In this document: one piece after another, positions 8,254 to 17,440 of the stretch | How positions within the stretch are numbered: the first letter of the stretch is position 1 | How the letters are laid out: each line of letters starts with the position of its first letter | NCBI GenBank assembly: GCA_040767925.1 | Contig: JAXGNN010000001.1 | Span: forward strand, 1,116,001-1,180,000 | Source: Phil1 sp040767925 | GTDB taxonomy: Bacteria; Bacillota; Clostridia; Christensenellales; CAG-138 | Length of the DNA: 64,000 bases | Direction of reading: 5' to 3' | Made by a program: the position numbers and the translations under genes | The notes under the pieces: model-generated | The model's database searches: none | Told to the model about the DNA's origin: nothing | What the model saw: the letters and a program-made list of their open reading frames with translations, nothing else

Positions 8254-9264
8254 ATGAGCACGAATCCATGGATCCTCGATGTCATCGGAACCCAGAAGAA
8301 GAAAGCCTTCCCGATCCTCTCTTTCCCGTCCGTCCACCTGATGAACGTTTCGGTCGCGAAGCTTCTGAGCAGCAGCGAGCTTCAGGCTGAGGGCATGAAA
8401 GCCGTGGCCGAGCGTTGCGCCTCGCTCGCGAGCGTGAGCATGATGGACCTTTCCATCGAGGCGGAAGCGTTCGGCGCGCGGCTCAACGCCTCCGAAAACG
8501 AGGTGCCGACCATCGTGGGCGTCACCGTCGCGGACGAGGAGCAGGCGGCGGCGCTGCGCATCCCCGCGGTCGGCGAAGGCCGCACGGGCCGCAGCATCGA
8601 CGCGGTCACAAAAGCGTGCAAGCTCATCACCGACAGGCCGGTGTTCGCCGGCGTGATCGGGCCCTTTTCGCTCGCGGGCAGGCTCGCGGACGTCGGGGAG
8701 ATCATGATGCACTGCTTCCGCAAGCCCGAAATGGTGCATTGCCTCATGGAGAAGACGACGGATTTCCTGATCCGGTACATCAACGCGTATAAGGACACCG
8801 GCGCGAGCGGCGTGGTCCTCGCGGAGCCGCTCACGGGGCTGCTTTCGCCGCGGCTCGCCGTGAAGTTCTCGGAGCCGTACGTCCAGAAGCTCGTCGCCGC
8901 GACGAAAGCGGACGACTTCGTCTTCCTCTATCACAACTGCGGCAACAGCACCTACCACATGATCGATTCCATCCTGCGCGTGGACGCGGACGCCTACCAT
9001 TTCGGCAACGCCGTAAAAATGGAGGACATGCTCGCGAAGATGCCCCCGGACGTGCTGGGCCTGGGCAACATCGACCCCGCCTCGCAGTTCTGCTTCGGCA
9101 CGCCCGAATCCATGAAGGTTGAGACGAAGCGCGTGATGGAAGCCTGCTGCAAGTATCCGAACTACGTCGTCTCCTCGGGATGCGATATTCCGAGCGGCTC
9201 GAGCTGGGACAATATCGACGCGTTCTTCGAGGCGGTCGAGGAGTTTTACGCGGAAAAGACGTAA
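8254..9264 (+). CDS. Uroporphyrinogen-decarboxylase-family methyltransferase (MtaA/MtbA-like)
   Basis: A 336-residue UroD-fold protein. The GAAGGAGG site sets the ATG at 8254. The zinc signature of corrinoid:thiol methyltransferases is complete: His227-x-Cys229 (YHNCGN) and Cys310 (SSGCDIP). In methanogens MtaA/MtbA pass the methyl from the corrinoid protein to coenzyme M. Characterised bacterial betaine systems instead use a MetH-type pterin-binding protein for transfer to tetrahydrofolate, so the acceptor here is an open question. It is the last gene of the operon and is followed by a strong terminator. Confidence 0.88.
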   Translation: MSTNPWILDVIGTQKKKAFPILSFPSVHLMNVSVAKLLSSSELQAEGMKAVAERCASLASVSMMDLSIEAEAFGARLNASENEVPTIVGVTVADEEQAAALRIPAVGEGRTGRSIDAVTKACKLITDRPVFAGVIGPFSLAGRLADVGEIMMHCFRKPEMVHCLMEKTTDFLIRYINAYKDTGASGVVLAEPLTGLLSPRLAVKFSEPYVQKLVAATKADDFVFLYHNCGNSTYHMIDSILRVDADAYHFGNAVKMEDMLAKMPPDVLGLGNIDPASQFCFGTPESMKVETKRVMEACCKYPNYVVSSGCDIPSGSSWDNIDAFFEAVEEFYAEKT

Positions 9265-9311
9265 TGTCCAGCCGGCCGAAAGGTTTGCCGCAAAGTTTTA
9301 CCTATGAACAG

Positions 9312-9342
9312 AGGCCGATTGCAGGAAGCAGTCGGCCTTTTT
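9312..9342 (+). terminator. Intrinsic terminator of the corrinoid methyltransferase operon
   Basis: An 11-bp stem AGGCCGATTGC (9312-9322) with GCAGTCGGCCT (9328-9338), one wobble pair, five-nt loop, then a TTTTT run. It lies about 48 nt after the last stop codon. Confidence 0.88.
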
Positions 9343-9463
9343 CTGCGCGGGAATGCAGCTTGGCGCGTTTGAGCATGGCGGACGGGCAATACTAGAACCG
9401 ATCGCGGCGCGGGCGGCAAACGCCGCCGCGCGAGGAAGGGTAAAATCCAAAACGGCGGAAGCA

Positions 9464-10282
9464 ATGAAAAAGGAAAGATTTCTCGGCTGGTACTTCAAGC
9501 ACCAGCGGGACGGCGAAACGGTCGCCTTCATCCCCGGCAGCGCCGCGTGCGGCGCGTTCATCCAAATGATCTACGGCGGCGGCTCCCGCCAGTTCGACGT
9601 TTCGGGCCTCACCGTGCGCGACGGCGCGATCCGCGCCGGCAACTGCGTCTTTTCAGAACGCGGGGTAAAAATCGACTTGCCCGGCGTGCGGGGGGAAATC
9701 CGGTACGGCCCGCTGACGCGTCTGAAAACGGACATCATGGGGCCTTTCCGGCACCTGCCGATGGAGTGCCGCCACGGCGTGATCAGCATGGGGCACGCGC
9801 TCGAGGGCTCCGTCATAATCGACGGACAAACCATATCCTTCGACGGCGGCACGGGCTATATCGAATGCGACGGCGGGACTTCCTTCCCCCGATCATACCA
9901 GTGGGTGCAGTGCAACGTCTTTCCCGAGCCGTGCAGCGTCATAGCGTCCATCGCGGAGATCCCCTTCCTCGGGCTGCGCTTCACGGGCTGCATCTGCGCA
10001 ATCGTATACCAGGGGAAAGAATACCGCATCGCCACCTACCGGGGCGCGCGCATACGCGCCGCGACGCCGGAGCACATCCGCCTTTCTCAGGGCAGGCTGC
10101 TATTGGAGGTCAACATCGTGAACGGCGCCCCGGGCCATCCACTCAAATCCCCCGTGCGCGGCCGCATGACGGGGATCATCCGCGAGAGCAACTGCGCCTC
10201 GGCCCGTTTCCGGCTCTGGGAGGGCGGCAGGCAGGTCTTCGACCTCACGGGCGAAAACGTCGGGTACGAGTATGTGCGCTAG
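9464..10282 (+). CDS. Tocopherol-cyclase-like family protein
   Basis: A 272-residue protein resembling the bacterial branch of the tocopherol cyclase family (lipocalin-like beta barrel). The hallmark GYIECDGGTSFPRSYQWVQCN is present around the middle; in plant cyclases this region is near the chromanol-forming site. Clostridia make no tocopherol, so the substrate is unknown. I choose ATG 9464 because family homology (FLGWYFKHQ) begins immediately after it. The ribosome binding site there is weak, and a start at 9353 cannot be excluded. It follows the terminator of the methyltransferase operon and is probably an independent unit. Confidence 0.7.
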   Translation: MKKERFLGWYFKHQRDGETVAFIPGSAACGAFIQMIYGGGSRQFDVSGLTVRDGAIRAGNCVFSERGVKIDLPGVRGEIRYGPLTRLKTDIMGPFRHLPMECRHGVISMGHALEGSVIIDGQTISFDGGTGYIECDGGTSFPRSYQWVQCNVFPEPCSVIASIAEIPFLGLRFTGCICAIVYQGKEYRIATYRGARIRAATPEHIRLSQGRLLLEVNIVNGAPGHPLKSPVRGRMTGIIRESNCASARFRLWEGGRQVFDLTGENVGYEYVR

Positions 10283-10350
10283 GAACCGATCCGTCATCTG
10301 CGTGCGGGGGTCCGGCTGGAGCAATAGCGAAATTGATGCGGTCCATATCG

Positions 10351-11106
10351 CTATTTTGCGCACAGCATAAGATACGAAGAAGTAAGCTGCAGATAACCGC
10401 GCTCGTTGTGCGCGATATCCGCCCAATCAAGAACCGCGGCAAGCACAAACACGGGATCAAACACCGATTGACCCTTGCTTTTGCCGGCGTAGTTTTTTGC
10501 GACGGCCCCCACCACAGTCGTTTCCTCACAGCCGCCTTCACCCAATCGATAATTGCGTCCATTCCCTTTATATGCTTTACCGCCGTTTTGCTTAAGCAAA
10601 TCCACGATAACGTCAAATACCGCAAACTCATAGGGCGGCGTAATGGGCAACTGATCGCAGAGAAAGCTCTTCCCGTCCCTTTCCATGCGTATTTCATATA
10701 GCTTGCCATTAATAGAACGCACCTCCGCTTTGCCGCCCGCCTGGATAAGCTTTGCCTTGATGATTTCCGACGCCTTTGAACTGGTTGCATCCATTTTCAC
10801 GTTCAGCATGTTAGCTTCCTCCATTTCCACATTTTCCGTTTCTGTTGTCAGGCGCAATTTTACGAGTATTTGGTTAAGCGCCTTCTTCGCATAGGGATAT
10901 GAGATACCGAGTTCGTCCTGCACGGCTTTTAAATTGCCTTCGTTTCGAAGGAATACAAGTAAAAAATACAGTTGTTCCTGCGCTAAAAAATCAAATCGCG
11001 ATCGTTCAAAGCGATTCTTGAGTTCCAGCCCGCACTGATCACAAACGAGTACTCTTACAGAAAGCTCTTCTCCGCATGCAGGGCAGCATCCGATCATTTT
11101 TGCCAT
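10351..11106 (-). CDS. DUF2089 zinc-ribbon / helix-turn-helix protein
   Basis: A 251-residue protein. It starts with a zinc ribbon (CPACGEEL near residue 8 and CDQCGLEL near 23) and a helix-turn-helix-like segment (VQDELGISYPYAKKALNQIL), matching DUF2089. The C-terminal half has a repeated alpha/beta character ending in YLQLTSSYLMLCAK. Members are presumed transcription regulators without known targets. The upstream region 11120-11200 is extremely AT-rich with several TAATATTA-like boxes, suggesting autoregulation. It converges on the tocopherol-cyclase-like gene; a hairpin AATAGCGA...TCGCTATT lies at the junction. Confidence 0.75.
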   Translation of the reverse strand: MAKMIGCCPACGEELSVRVLVCDQCGLELKNRFERSRFDFLAQEQLYFLLVFLRNEGNLKAVQDELGISYPYAKKALNQILVKLRLTTETENVEMEEANMLNVKMDATSSKASEIIKAKLIQAGGKAEVRSINGKLYEIRMERDGKSFLCDQLPITPPYEFAVFDVIVDLLKQNGGKAYKGNGRNYRLGEGGCEETTVVGAVAKNYAGKSKGQSVFDPVFVLAAVLDWADIAHNERGYLQLTSSYLMLCAK

Positions 11107-11114
11107 TCTCCCAC

Positions 11115-11220
11115 CTCACTTTCTGTATGTATAATAATACTAATCTAATAATATATCAATATTAGAATTAATATTATTTATCCTAATTCTGTTTTAGATT
11201 ATTTTTTCTTTTCCATTATT
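11115..11220. promoter_or_regulatory. AT-rich regulatory region upstream of the DUF2089 gene
   Basis: This stretch is almost pure A/T inside a GC-rich genome and contains overlapping TAATATTA-type half sites, including CTAATA-N9-TATTAG. It fills the 339-nt gap between the DUF2089 gene and the Nudix gene. The remaining part (11221-11445) shows nothing else I can name. Confidence 0.45.
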
Positions 11221-11445
11221 ACTGCGATGCCACCCTTGCCGTCGGCAGCAGCCTCAAGGCTTCAAAACACCGCGCCCGCGTTGCGCTGGAGGCGCGTATG
11301 CTCCACGGCGCGAAAGAAACCCGCCATGCGGCCGGCTAAGCGGGGCGCAGAACGTTGTACGCAGCGCAGCACGTATGTTATCATTCTAATCAATTACCCT
11401 GTGCCGATCCGCGCGAAGCGGCGGCAAGGGCTTTCCGAGGCGAAT

Positions 11446-11853
11446 ATGCAGTGCAGAACCTATCCCCTCAACGAGCTGGAATCCTATAAATTCGTGGTCG
11501 TATTATCCCGATGCGGCGGAAAGATCATGCTGAGCCGGCGCCGGGGAAGGAAAACCTGGGAAACGCAGGGCGGGCATATCGAAGCGGGCGAGACGCCCAT
11601 CGGCGCGGCGAGACGGGAGCTCTATGAGGAGTCCGGCGCGGTAAAATACCGCATCGCGCCGGCGTTCGATTACCGGGCGGGGGACGAAACCTCCGAGGCG
11701 AACGGCATGGTGTTCACGGCCGAAATCGAGGAGCTTGCGGCGCTGCCCGCAAGCGAGATGGCGGAAATCGCGTTCTTCGACGCGCTCCCGGAAAACCTCA
11801 CCTATCCGGACATCACGCCCGTGCTGTTCCAGAGGGCGGAGGAGCTATTTTAG
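11446..11853 (+). CDS. Nudix hydrolase
   Basis: A 135-residue Nudix protein with an exact box GX5EX7REUXEEXGU: Gly43, Glu49, Arg57-Glu58-Leu59, Glu61-Glu62 and Gly64. The family hydrolyses nucleoside diphosphates linked to another moiety. The short single-domain form is like MutT/YtkD-type enzymes, but the substrate cannot be assigned. Start chosen at ATG 11446 with CGAGGCG upstream; the longer frame from 11227 has no homology. It stands alone between the DUF2089 gene and the CRISPR array. Confidence 0.85.
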   Translation: MQCRTYPLNELESYKFVVVLSRCGGKIMLSRRRGRKTWETQGGHIEAGETPIGAARRELYEESGAVKYRIAPAFDYRAGDETSEANGMVFTAEIEELAALPASEMAEIAFFDALPENLTYPDITPVLFQRAEELF

Positions 11854-11956
11854 CGGGCGCGAAAGATGGAATAAATTGCAATTGCGCGAGGGTAGTCGCG
11901 CTCCTCCACGCTGGAAGCGAAGCATGTGCGACAGGTGAGGCGCCCAATCCATATGA

Positions 11957-12124
11957 ATTTCAATCCACGCCCCCCGCGAGGGGAGCGACGACACGTTGGA
12001 TGCGGCGATCGCTGCGCTGCACGAAATTTCAATCCACGCCCCCCGCGAGGGGAGCGACCGTAGTTCAATCCGTGCAGCCGGGATTCCACGGATTTCAATC
12101 CACGCTCCCCGCGAGGGGAGCGAC
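11957..12124 (-). CRISPR. Minimal type I-C CRISPR array (3 repeats, 2 spacers)
   Basis: Three 33-nt repeats at 11957-11989, 12026-12058 and 12092-12124. On the minus strand each begins GTCGCTCCCCTCGCGG and ends GTGGATTGAAAT, the type I-C form. The two repeats farther from cas2 are identical; the one next to cas2 differs by one base. Spacers are 36 nt (11990-12025) and 33 nt (12059-12091). The cas2-proximal 12125-12290 is the expected leader and contains a GGTGCGAAC-like stretch. No convincing fourth repeat was found. With a broken cas operon, the array is probably no longer growing. Confidence 0.92.
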
Positions 12125-12290
12125 CGCTAGGTTATGTGTGCTATACGGATTATACACCAATCCATTGACTCGTGCGCGTTATTATTATGACTTTCTTTGA
12201 GAAAAAACTGAAAACACCGTATAAATCCGGTGCGAACACGCCGGGGTTTTTATGCGCGCTTGTAGGTCGCACCGACGCCGCGTTTCGGCA

Positions 12291-12581
12291 TCATACGATG
12301 AATGGACCTCCAGGGTCATAGCCGGCTTTCGCGCCGAAATGCTGGATTTTATTTTTATAATTGTTGCCCAGATTATAGAACCTCAGACTGTCACGCTCCC
12401 GATCGATGAGCGCAACCAGCGCGGCCTGCAATCGCGCCGCCTGGACGGCATCCAACGAGCATTCGAAAACGGAATTCTGGACTCTCTGCCCGTAGTCGAC
12501 GCACTTTTTCGCGACTTGCCGCAGGCGGCGTCTCCCCTCCGCCGTTTCCGTATTGACATCGTATGTTATCAACAGGATCAT
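12291..12581 (-). CDS. cas2: CRISPR-associated endonuclease Cas2 (type I-C)
   Basis: A 96-residue Cas2 of the I-C subgroup. MILLITYDVNTETAEGRRRL at the start and the RVQNSVFEC, SLRFYNLGNNY and GYDPGGPFIV segments are all typical. The start ATG 12581 removes a non-homologous 37-residue extension of the open frame. Cas2 forms the Cas1-Cas2 integrase that inserts spacers. The protein looks intact, but its partner Cas1, directly upstream, lacks its N-terminal domain. Confidence 0.93.
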   Translation of the reverse strand: MILLITYDVNTETAEGRRRLRQVAKKCVDYGQRVQNSVFECSLDAVQAARLQAALVALIDRERDSLRFYNLGNNYKNKIQHFGAKAGYDPGGPFIV

Positions 12582-12588
12582 TTCCGCC

Positions 12589-13422
12589 TCACTTCCAGAA
12601 AAACGGGGGATATGCGTCCAGGTCGCCCCTAAGATATCGCGCAAGCAGCAGCGCCTGTGCATACGGAACCAAGCCCCACTGCATTTTCTCATTCAGATAA
12701 GGATGGGTGATGGTTTCCTGTTTTTTATTCTGCCACGCATTGAGTACGGTCCTGCGGGCGGCATCCTTCAAAAGGATCGCCCCGTTTTCCTTGCGGTCAA
12801 AATCGGACGCTTTCAAGGCGCGCAGGTTTACGAGCGAGAGCGCGAGCCGATCCGCGAAAACGCACCGGAACTCCTCCATGAGATCGAGCGCGAGAGAAAC
12901 GCGCCCCGGCCTATCTTTATGCAAGAAACCGACATATGGGTCCAGCCCGACCTCCCTGAGCGCACCGGCGCAATCGCCGGCAAGCAGCGAGTAGAGAAAA
13001 GAGACCAGCGCGTTCATCCGATCTTTGGGCGGTCTGCGACTCCTGCCCTCAAAGCGAAAGCCAGGATCGTCTGCGAGAATCAGCTCGTTAAAATGCGAAA
13101 AGTAGCGTTCGGAGGCCACGCCCTCCAGCCCGCGCAGGCTGCCGGCGTCAGCGCAAGCTGCGGTCTCGCGTGTTTTCTCGGCGAGGAACCTGCAGCTTTC
13201 CTTCATTCCGGGCACATCGACGCGCATGGGATGATCCCGCGTGAATCTCTCCAGCATCCAACGGGTATTGTGGAGTTTCGCCGTTATGAAAGACCGAGCG
13301 ATCCGCACGCTCTGATCTTCATCGTCCGCGATGCGATATTGCGTTCTGCGCAGCAGCACGTTGCCGTTCTCATTGCCGCAAACGGCTGCCATAAACCTTC
13401 CCGAGACGGAAAAGAAGCTCAT
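12589..13422 (-). pseudogene. cas1: Cas1 (type I-C) lacking its N-terminal domain
   Basis: The 277-residue frame matches I-C Cas1 from about family residue 68 to the end: SGRFMAAVCG, NVLLRRTQYR, the catalytic region with RGLEGVASERYF, DPYVGFLHKDRPGR and a YPPFFWK terminus. Family members have about 340 residues; the missing N-terminal beta domain mediates dimerisation. Upstream sequence is not cas4 or cas1 but the truncated cas8c in another frame. A GGAGGAGG lies immediately before ATG 13422, so a shortened protein might still be made. Integrase function is doubtful. Confidence 0.85.
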
Positions 13423-14323
13423 CCTCCTCCGTCTTCGCGCGGGGATCTAGGAACTCCATGAAAGCGTCCTGATAGGCGGCCTCGCCGTTTTCCGCCCAGA
13501 AGACCACCGTGTCCCCGTTCATGATGAGACGATGCTCGGGGTCTCCCAAAAGGTGATTGAGAGCAGAAGTGTACGCGAACGCCGCGTATTCCGAAACGGG
13601 GGCGTTCAGGCTCTGCTCCTTGCCGTAGGACTCGTAAGCGGGCGCGTTGAAGCTGACCAGCGAGGCCCCGCTCGACTGCGCCCCGCGCACGCCCTTGACT
13701 TTGGGATGGGTTGCGGCGAGAGGCTGCCCCTCCCGCCCCGTGACGAGGCATTGGCCGGTCGTCTCGCTTTGGTTGCAGGAACGGTAACTCTCCCACGCGG
13801 CGCGGATATCGGGATCCTCGAAGGCAAAGCGCCCGTCCGGCGACAGGAACGCGAGGTTCGCTCCGGAGACGAGCTCCTCCCAATAGAGCTTCAATGCCGG
13901 ATGTCCCGCGGCCTGTAAGGGGCGCCAGCTTTCAAAAAATGCCCGCACGGCGGCCGCAGCCTCCCCGGACGCGCCACCCAAAACCTCGAGATGGAGCGCG
14001 CGCGCCGCCTCAAAACAAACCTGAGAGCGCTCGGGCCTGCCCTTCTCGTCGACGCCCAGCAGATACGACGAGTTGTCGCAAAGAAAATTCGCCGCGACGC
14101 CCGAAGAGCGAACGACCGGCTCCGGCACGGGGAAGGATTGCGGCCTCTCGTAGGTCCTGTTGCCCTGCTGCACGCTCTGTTTGAGCGTGACAATATTGTC
14201 TATCCCGCCGTCCCGGGAGAGCCAGAGGCCGAACGAGACGCCCAATTTCGCGTAGTTCAGCGGCGCGATCTCGCCCCGCTCGGCAAGGGTCTCGTAATAA
14301 CGCGCCAAAGCCTGCAGGATCAT
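13370..14323 (-). pseudogene. cas8c: Cas8c (Csd1) truncated after about 317 residues
   Basis: The gene starts normally, with an ATGA overlap with cas5 at 14320-14323 (MILQALARYYETL), and carries Csd1 features through NGDTVVFWAENGEA. It then runs into cas1 sequence in the wrong frame and stops at 13370. Csd1 proteins are usually near 580-600 residues, so almost half is missing. The large Cascade subunit is needed for PAM recognition and Cas3 recruitment, so interference should be lost. The truncation is one side of the deletion that also removed cas7, cas4 and the start of cas1. Confidence 0.85.
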
Positions 14324-14982
14324 ACCGTCACCCCGCATTCCCGAAGGTCCAGGAGGCCGTCGACGAGCTTCGCGCGAAAGAACACGGGCCTGAGGTCCTC
14401 CGGGTCGGAATAATCCATCCCGAAGAGCATATAGCCCAACTCCCGCGTACCCTGAAGCTCCTCGTGAGGCGGCGGCAGCGCACCCTCGTACGGCCGTACG
14501 TTTGCGGGGAACTCCCGACATCCAAAATAGGGCTGCATGAAGGTCTTCCCGCGCTTGAGGCGCTCCATCGTCTGCGCATAAAACTTCTCGGGCGTGTCCC
14601 CGGGGTTCGCCTTGTCTGTCATGTCGAAGTGGGCGGAGATGATGTACCGCACGTCCGTCAGCACCGTCGAGGCGCGCTGCTGGATTTCCCTGGACGCGTC
14701 GATGTACAGCGCTCGGGCGTCCCCGCCGTACGCCGCCTTGAGGTCGCCTGCGAGCACCTTCGCCTTGACCTCGTTTCTGCGGATGTTCGTGAAGCGTATG
14801 GGGTTGCACACGAATATGCTGTCCACCACCCAGCGCATGCCGGGATGAAAGAAGACAGCCTCGACCAGCCCGCGCGCCGCGCTCGGCGTCATCACTTCGT
14901 AGGACGCCCTTTCGGTCTTGAGCTCCGGCCTCGAGAACAGCGCGTAATCGCCCCACGCCTCCAAGCGTATGCCATAAGCCAT
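14320..14982 (-). CDS. cas5: Cas5c (Cas5d), type I-C crRNA-processing subunit
   Basis: A 220-residue, full-length Cas5 of the I-C subtype. It begins MAYGIRLEAWGDYALFSRPE and contains VMTPSAARGLVEAVFFHPGM and TFMQPYFGCREF. In type I-C this protein replaces Cas6 and cuts the pre-crRNA at the repeat stem. It lies between cas3 and cas8c in the standard order. With Cas7 missing there is no backbone for it to join, so any remaining activity would be RNA processing alone. Confidence 0.92.
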   Translation of the reverse strand: MAYGIRLEAWGDYALFSRPELKTERASYEVMTPSAARGLVEAVFFHPGMRWVVDSIFVCNPIRFTNIRRNEVKAKVLAGDLKAAYGGDARALYIDASREIQQRASTVLTDVRYIISAHFDMTDKANPGDTPEKFYAQTMERLKRGKTFMQPYFGCREFPANVRPYEGALPPPHEELQGTRELGYMLFGMDYSDPEDLRPVFFRAKLVDGLLDLRECGVTV

Positions 14983-15033
14983 TTCATCGCCTTCCTTTCA
15001 TAGCTGTTATATCAATCCGAACAACGCGCCCGT

Positions 15034-17198
15034 TCAGGCATAGATACCGACGCCCGCGGAATCCGGAATTCGCAGACCGATTTCATTTGAGTACAGGGAA
15101 GTATCGCGCAGTACCGCAATCCCTTCGCCCACCAACTCGAGCGCGCCGAGCGCGCGCAGCGCGTTGAACTGCCCTTCATAGAGCGAGACGGAGTGCCTCG
15201 CCGCCTCCCGCATGAGGCGGCGGGAGGCGACGCCCCGTTTCAGCGCCTCCGCGATGCCCCGCGCGCCGTCGTCCAGCGCGACGAGTACGGGGCGCGTGGG
15301 CGCGTCTATGACGCGGAACTGCCGGGCGACCTGCGCGAAGGGGATCATCAGTCCGTTCCGGGCGCATGCGTCCAGCGCGTGAACGATGCGCTGCGCGTCC
15401 AGCGCCTCTCCCCTGAACGCGTACAGCGCCGTGAAATACTTCTGGATCGCCTCGGGCGAGGCGATGTCAACACAATCCTTTGCGACGCTGCGCGCGACGT
15501 CCACCGGCTGCCTGAGCGACGCGGCGCGCCTTGAGACATAGCGCTCCTCCGGCCGGAAAACATACACGACGGCGTCGTCAGGCGAAAGCCTGCCCTCGCG
15601 GTTGCAGCGCCCGGCCGCCTGCACAATCGAATCGATGCCCGCCTCCTCGCGGAAAACGCAAGGAAAATCCACATCCACGCCCGCCTCGATGAGGCTTGTA
15701 GAAACCACGCGGCATGGCAGGCCCTCGATCAGCCGCGCACGGATCACTTCCAGCACCGCTTTTCGATGCTCCGGCGTCATCAGTGTGGAAAGGTGGAATC
15801 TACCATCGCCGGCAAGCCCGTGATAGAGCGCCTGCGCCTGCGCGCGGGTATTGACGATGCAAAGCGCGCGATCCGTCGCATTGAGGCGTCCGATCAGTTC
15901 CGCGTCCGTCATTTCCCCCGCGAATGCGAAGCGCACCCGGCGGAGCGCAGCATACAAGGCCTTATGGTCCGCGCAGATCTCCCGCGGGCGGAGCGGGGGA
16001 TCGAAGAGACCATCAAGCGCGGGTTGCGTGGCGCTGCAGAGCACGGCGGTGCAGCGGTAATTGCGCACAAGCTCTTCAATGGCGCGGATGCACGGCAGCA
16101 TCAGATCTATGGGGAACATCTGCGCCTCGTCGAAGATTACGACGCTGTTGGCGATGTTGTGCAACTTGCGGCAGCTTGAAGGCGAGTGGCCGAAGAGCGA
16201 TTCGAAGAATTGCACGTTGGTGGTCACAACTATGGGCAAGTCCCAGTTTTCCGCGGCGAGGCGGTAAACGTTCCTGTCCTCGTCGCCGCCGTCATACCGG
16301 GCGTTGCTGTGATGCTCCAGCACGTTTTCCGGTCCGAGCGCTTCCCGGAACACCTTCGCCGTCTGGTCGATGATCGAAGTGTATGGTATGACGTAAATGA
16401 CGCGCCGAAGCCCGTTTTGCACCGCATGGTTGAGCGCGAAGGCGAGCGAGGAGAGCGTCTTCCCCCCGCCTGTGGGCACGGTGAGGGAGAACAGCCCGCG
16501 CGGCTGCGCTGCGCGCGTCATGCAAGCCTCGAGAACCTCTTTTCTTTTAACCGCCAGCGCGTCTTTCGGCCCGCCAAACAGGCCGAGCCGCGCTTCAAGC
16601 CGCCCGAGAAGCGTCCGCAGGTCGGCCTGGGGCAGCGTGCGCAAGGGCTCGTCCCGCATGAACGCTTCGGTGTCGAGGTAGTCCGCGTCCACCAGACACG
16701 AGAATACCATCCGCGTCCAGAACGCATAAGAAAAACCTTTGTGCTGCGGCGCATGGTCGAGCGCGGGCAGGCTGGGATTCAACTCTATTTCACCGATGGC
16801 ATCCGCGTATGCTAGATAATTTCCCTCTCGCCCGAGCTGCCGCTTGAGCTTGCCCATCAGCGTGGGCATATCCTCGGCGTCGCTTGACGCGCCGCCGTCC
16901 GGCAGGCCGCGTGATGCCCTGCCGCGCAGTACGCAAGCAGGCGCGCCGCCGGACGATGCGCTGATTCATAAAGCTCCGCGGCTGCCGCCGAATGTTCCAC
17001 CCGGATCGGCTCGCCGTGCAAGCGCCTCTGTCCGTCAGGTGCGCATTTCCCCACGTCATGCGCAAGGCCGACCGAAAACGCCTGAGCCTGCGCCCCGAAC
17101 TCCGAGGCGAAATCCGCTGCAAGCCGAGCGACGTTCCGGGCATGCTCCTCAAAAGGCTGCTCGCGCCCGTCCTCACTCGTATGCGCGATTAAATCCAT
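15034..17198 (-). pseudogene. cas3: Cas3 helicase-nuclease with a single-base frameshift
   Basis: The HD nuclease domain starts at ATG 17198 (RBS AAAGGAG) with HARNVARLAADFA, GLAHDVGK and AGHH. After AGHHA the frame is lost. The expected GLPDGG is encoded one frame over, consistent with loss of one G in the run at about 16905-16908. The frame from HD stops at 16857. The helicase part continues in the shifted frame to 15034, with Walker A VPTGGGKT, the DEAQ box and SAT/helicase motifs intact. Without frameshifting no full Cas3 can be made. A sequencing error is the alternative. Confidence 0.85.
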
Positions 17199-17440
17199 AT
17201 GATGCTCCTTTTACGTTGTATGCTTATGAAGGCGTCCCTGTTTCCGATACCGCTATTATCCGGCATGATCTGTACAATAAAAAGGACCGGAGATGCCGAT
17301 GTACGCTTTTTTACAAGATTAGATTATCATATTTTATCATATTACGAAAAAAACAGGTATATCTGCGTTTGATTTCGACATAATCCGATAAGCGCCCTCT
17401 ATCGGGAAGCAGCATCCCTCAACGCGCGTCGCCGTATGAA
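17199..17440 (-). promoter_or_regulatory. Probable cas-operon promoter region, AT-rich
   Basis: No gene is visible between cas3 and the cysE terminator. The segment 17300-17370 is AT-rich with repeated ATATGATAA-like words on the minus strand. It is the natural place for the cas promoter, but I see no box pair good enough to define one. Confidence 0.35.

Noticed and set aside
11888..11920. Possible fourth, degenerate CRISPR repeat left of the array
   Set aside because: Spacing would fit, but the sequence shares only short words (TCCACGCT, GAAGCGA) with the repeat and does not align over its length.
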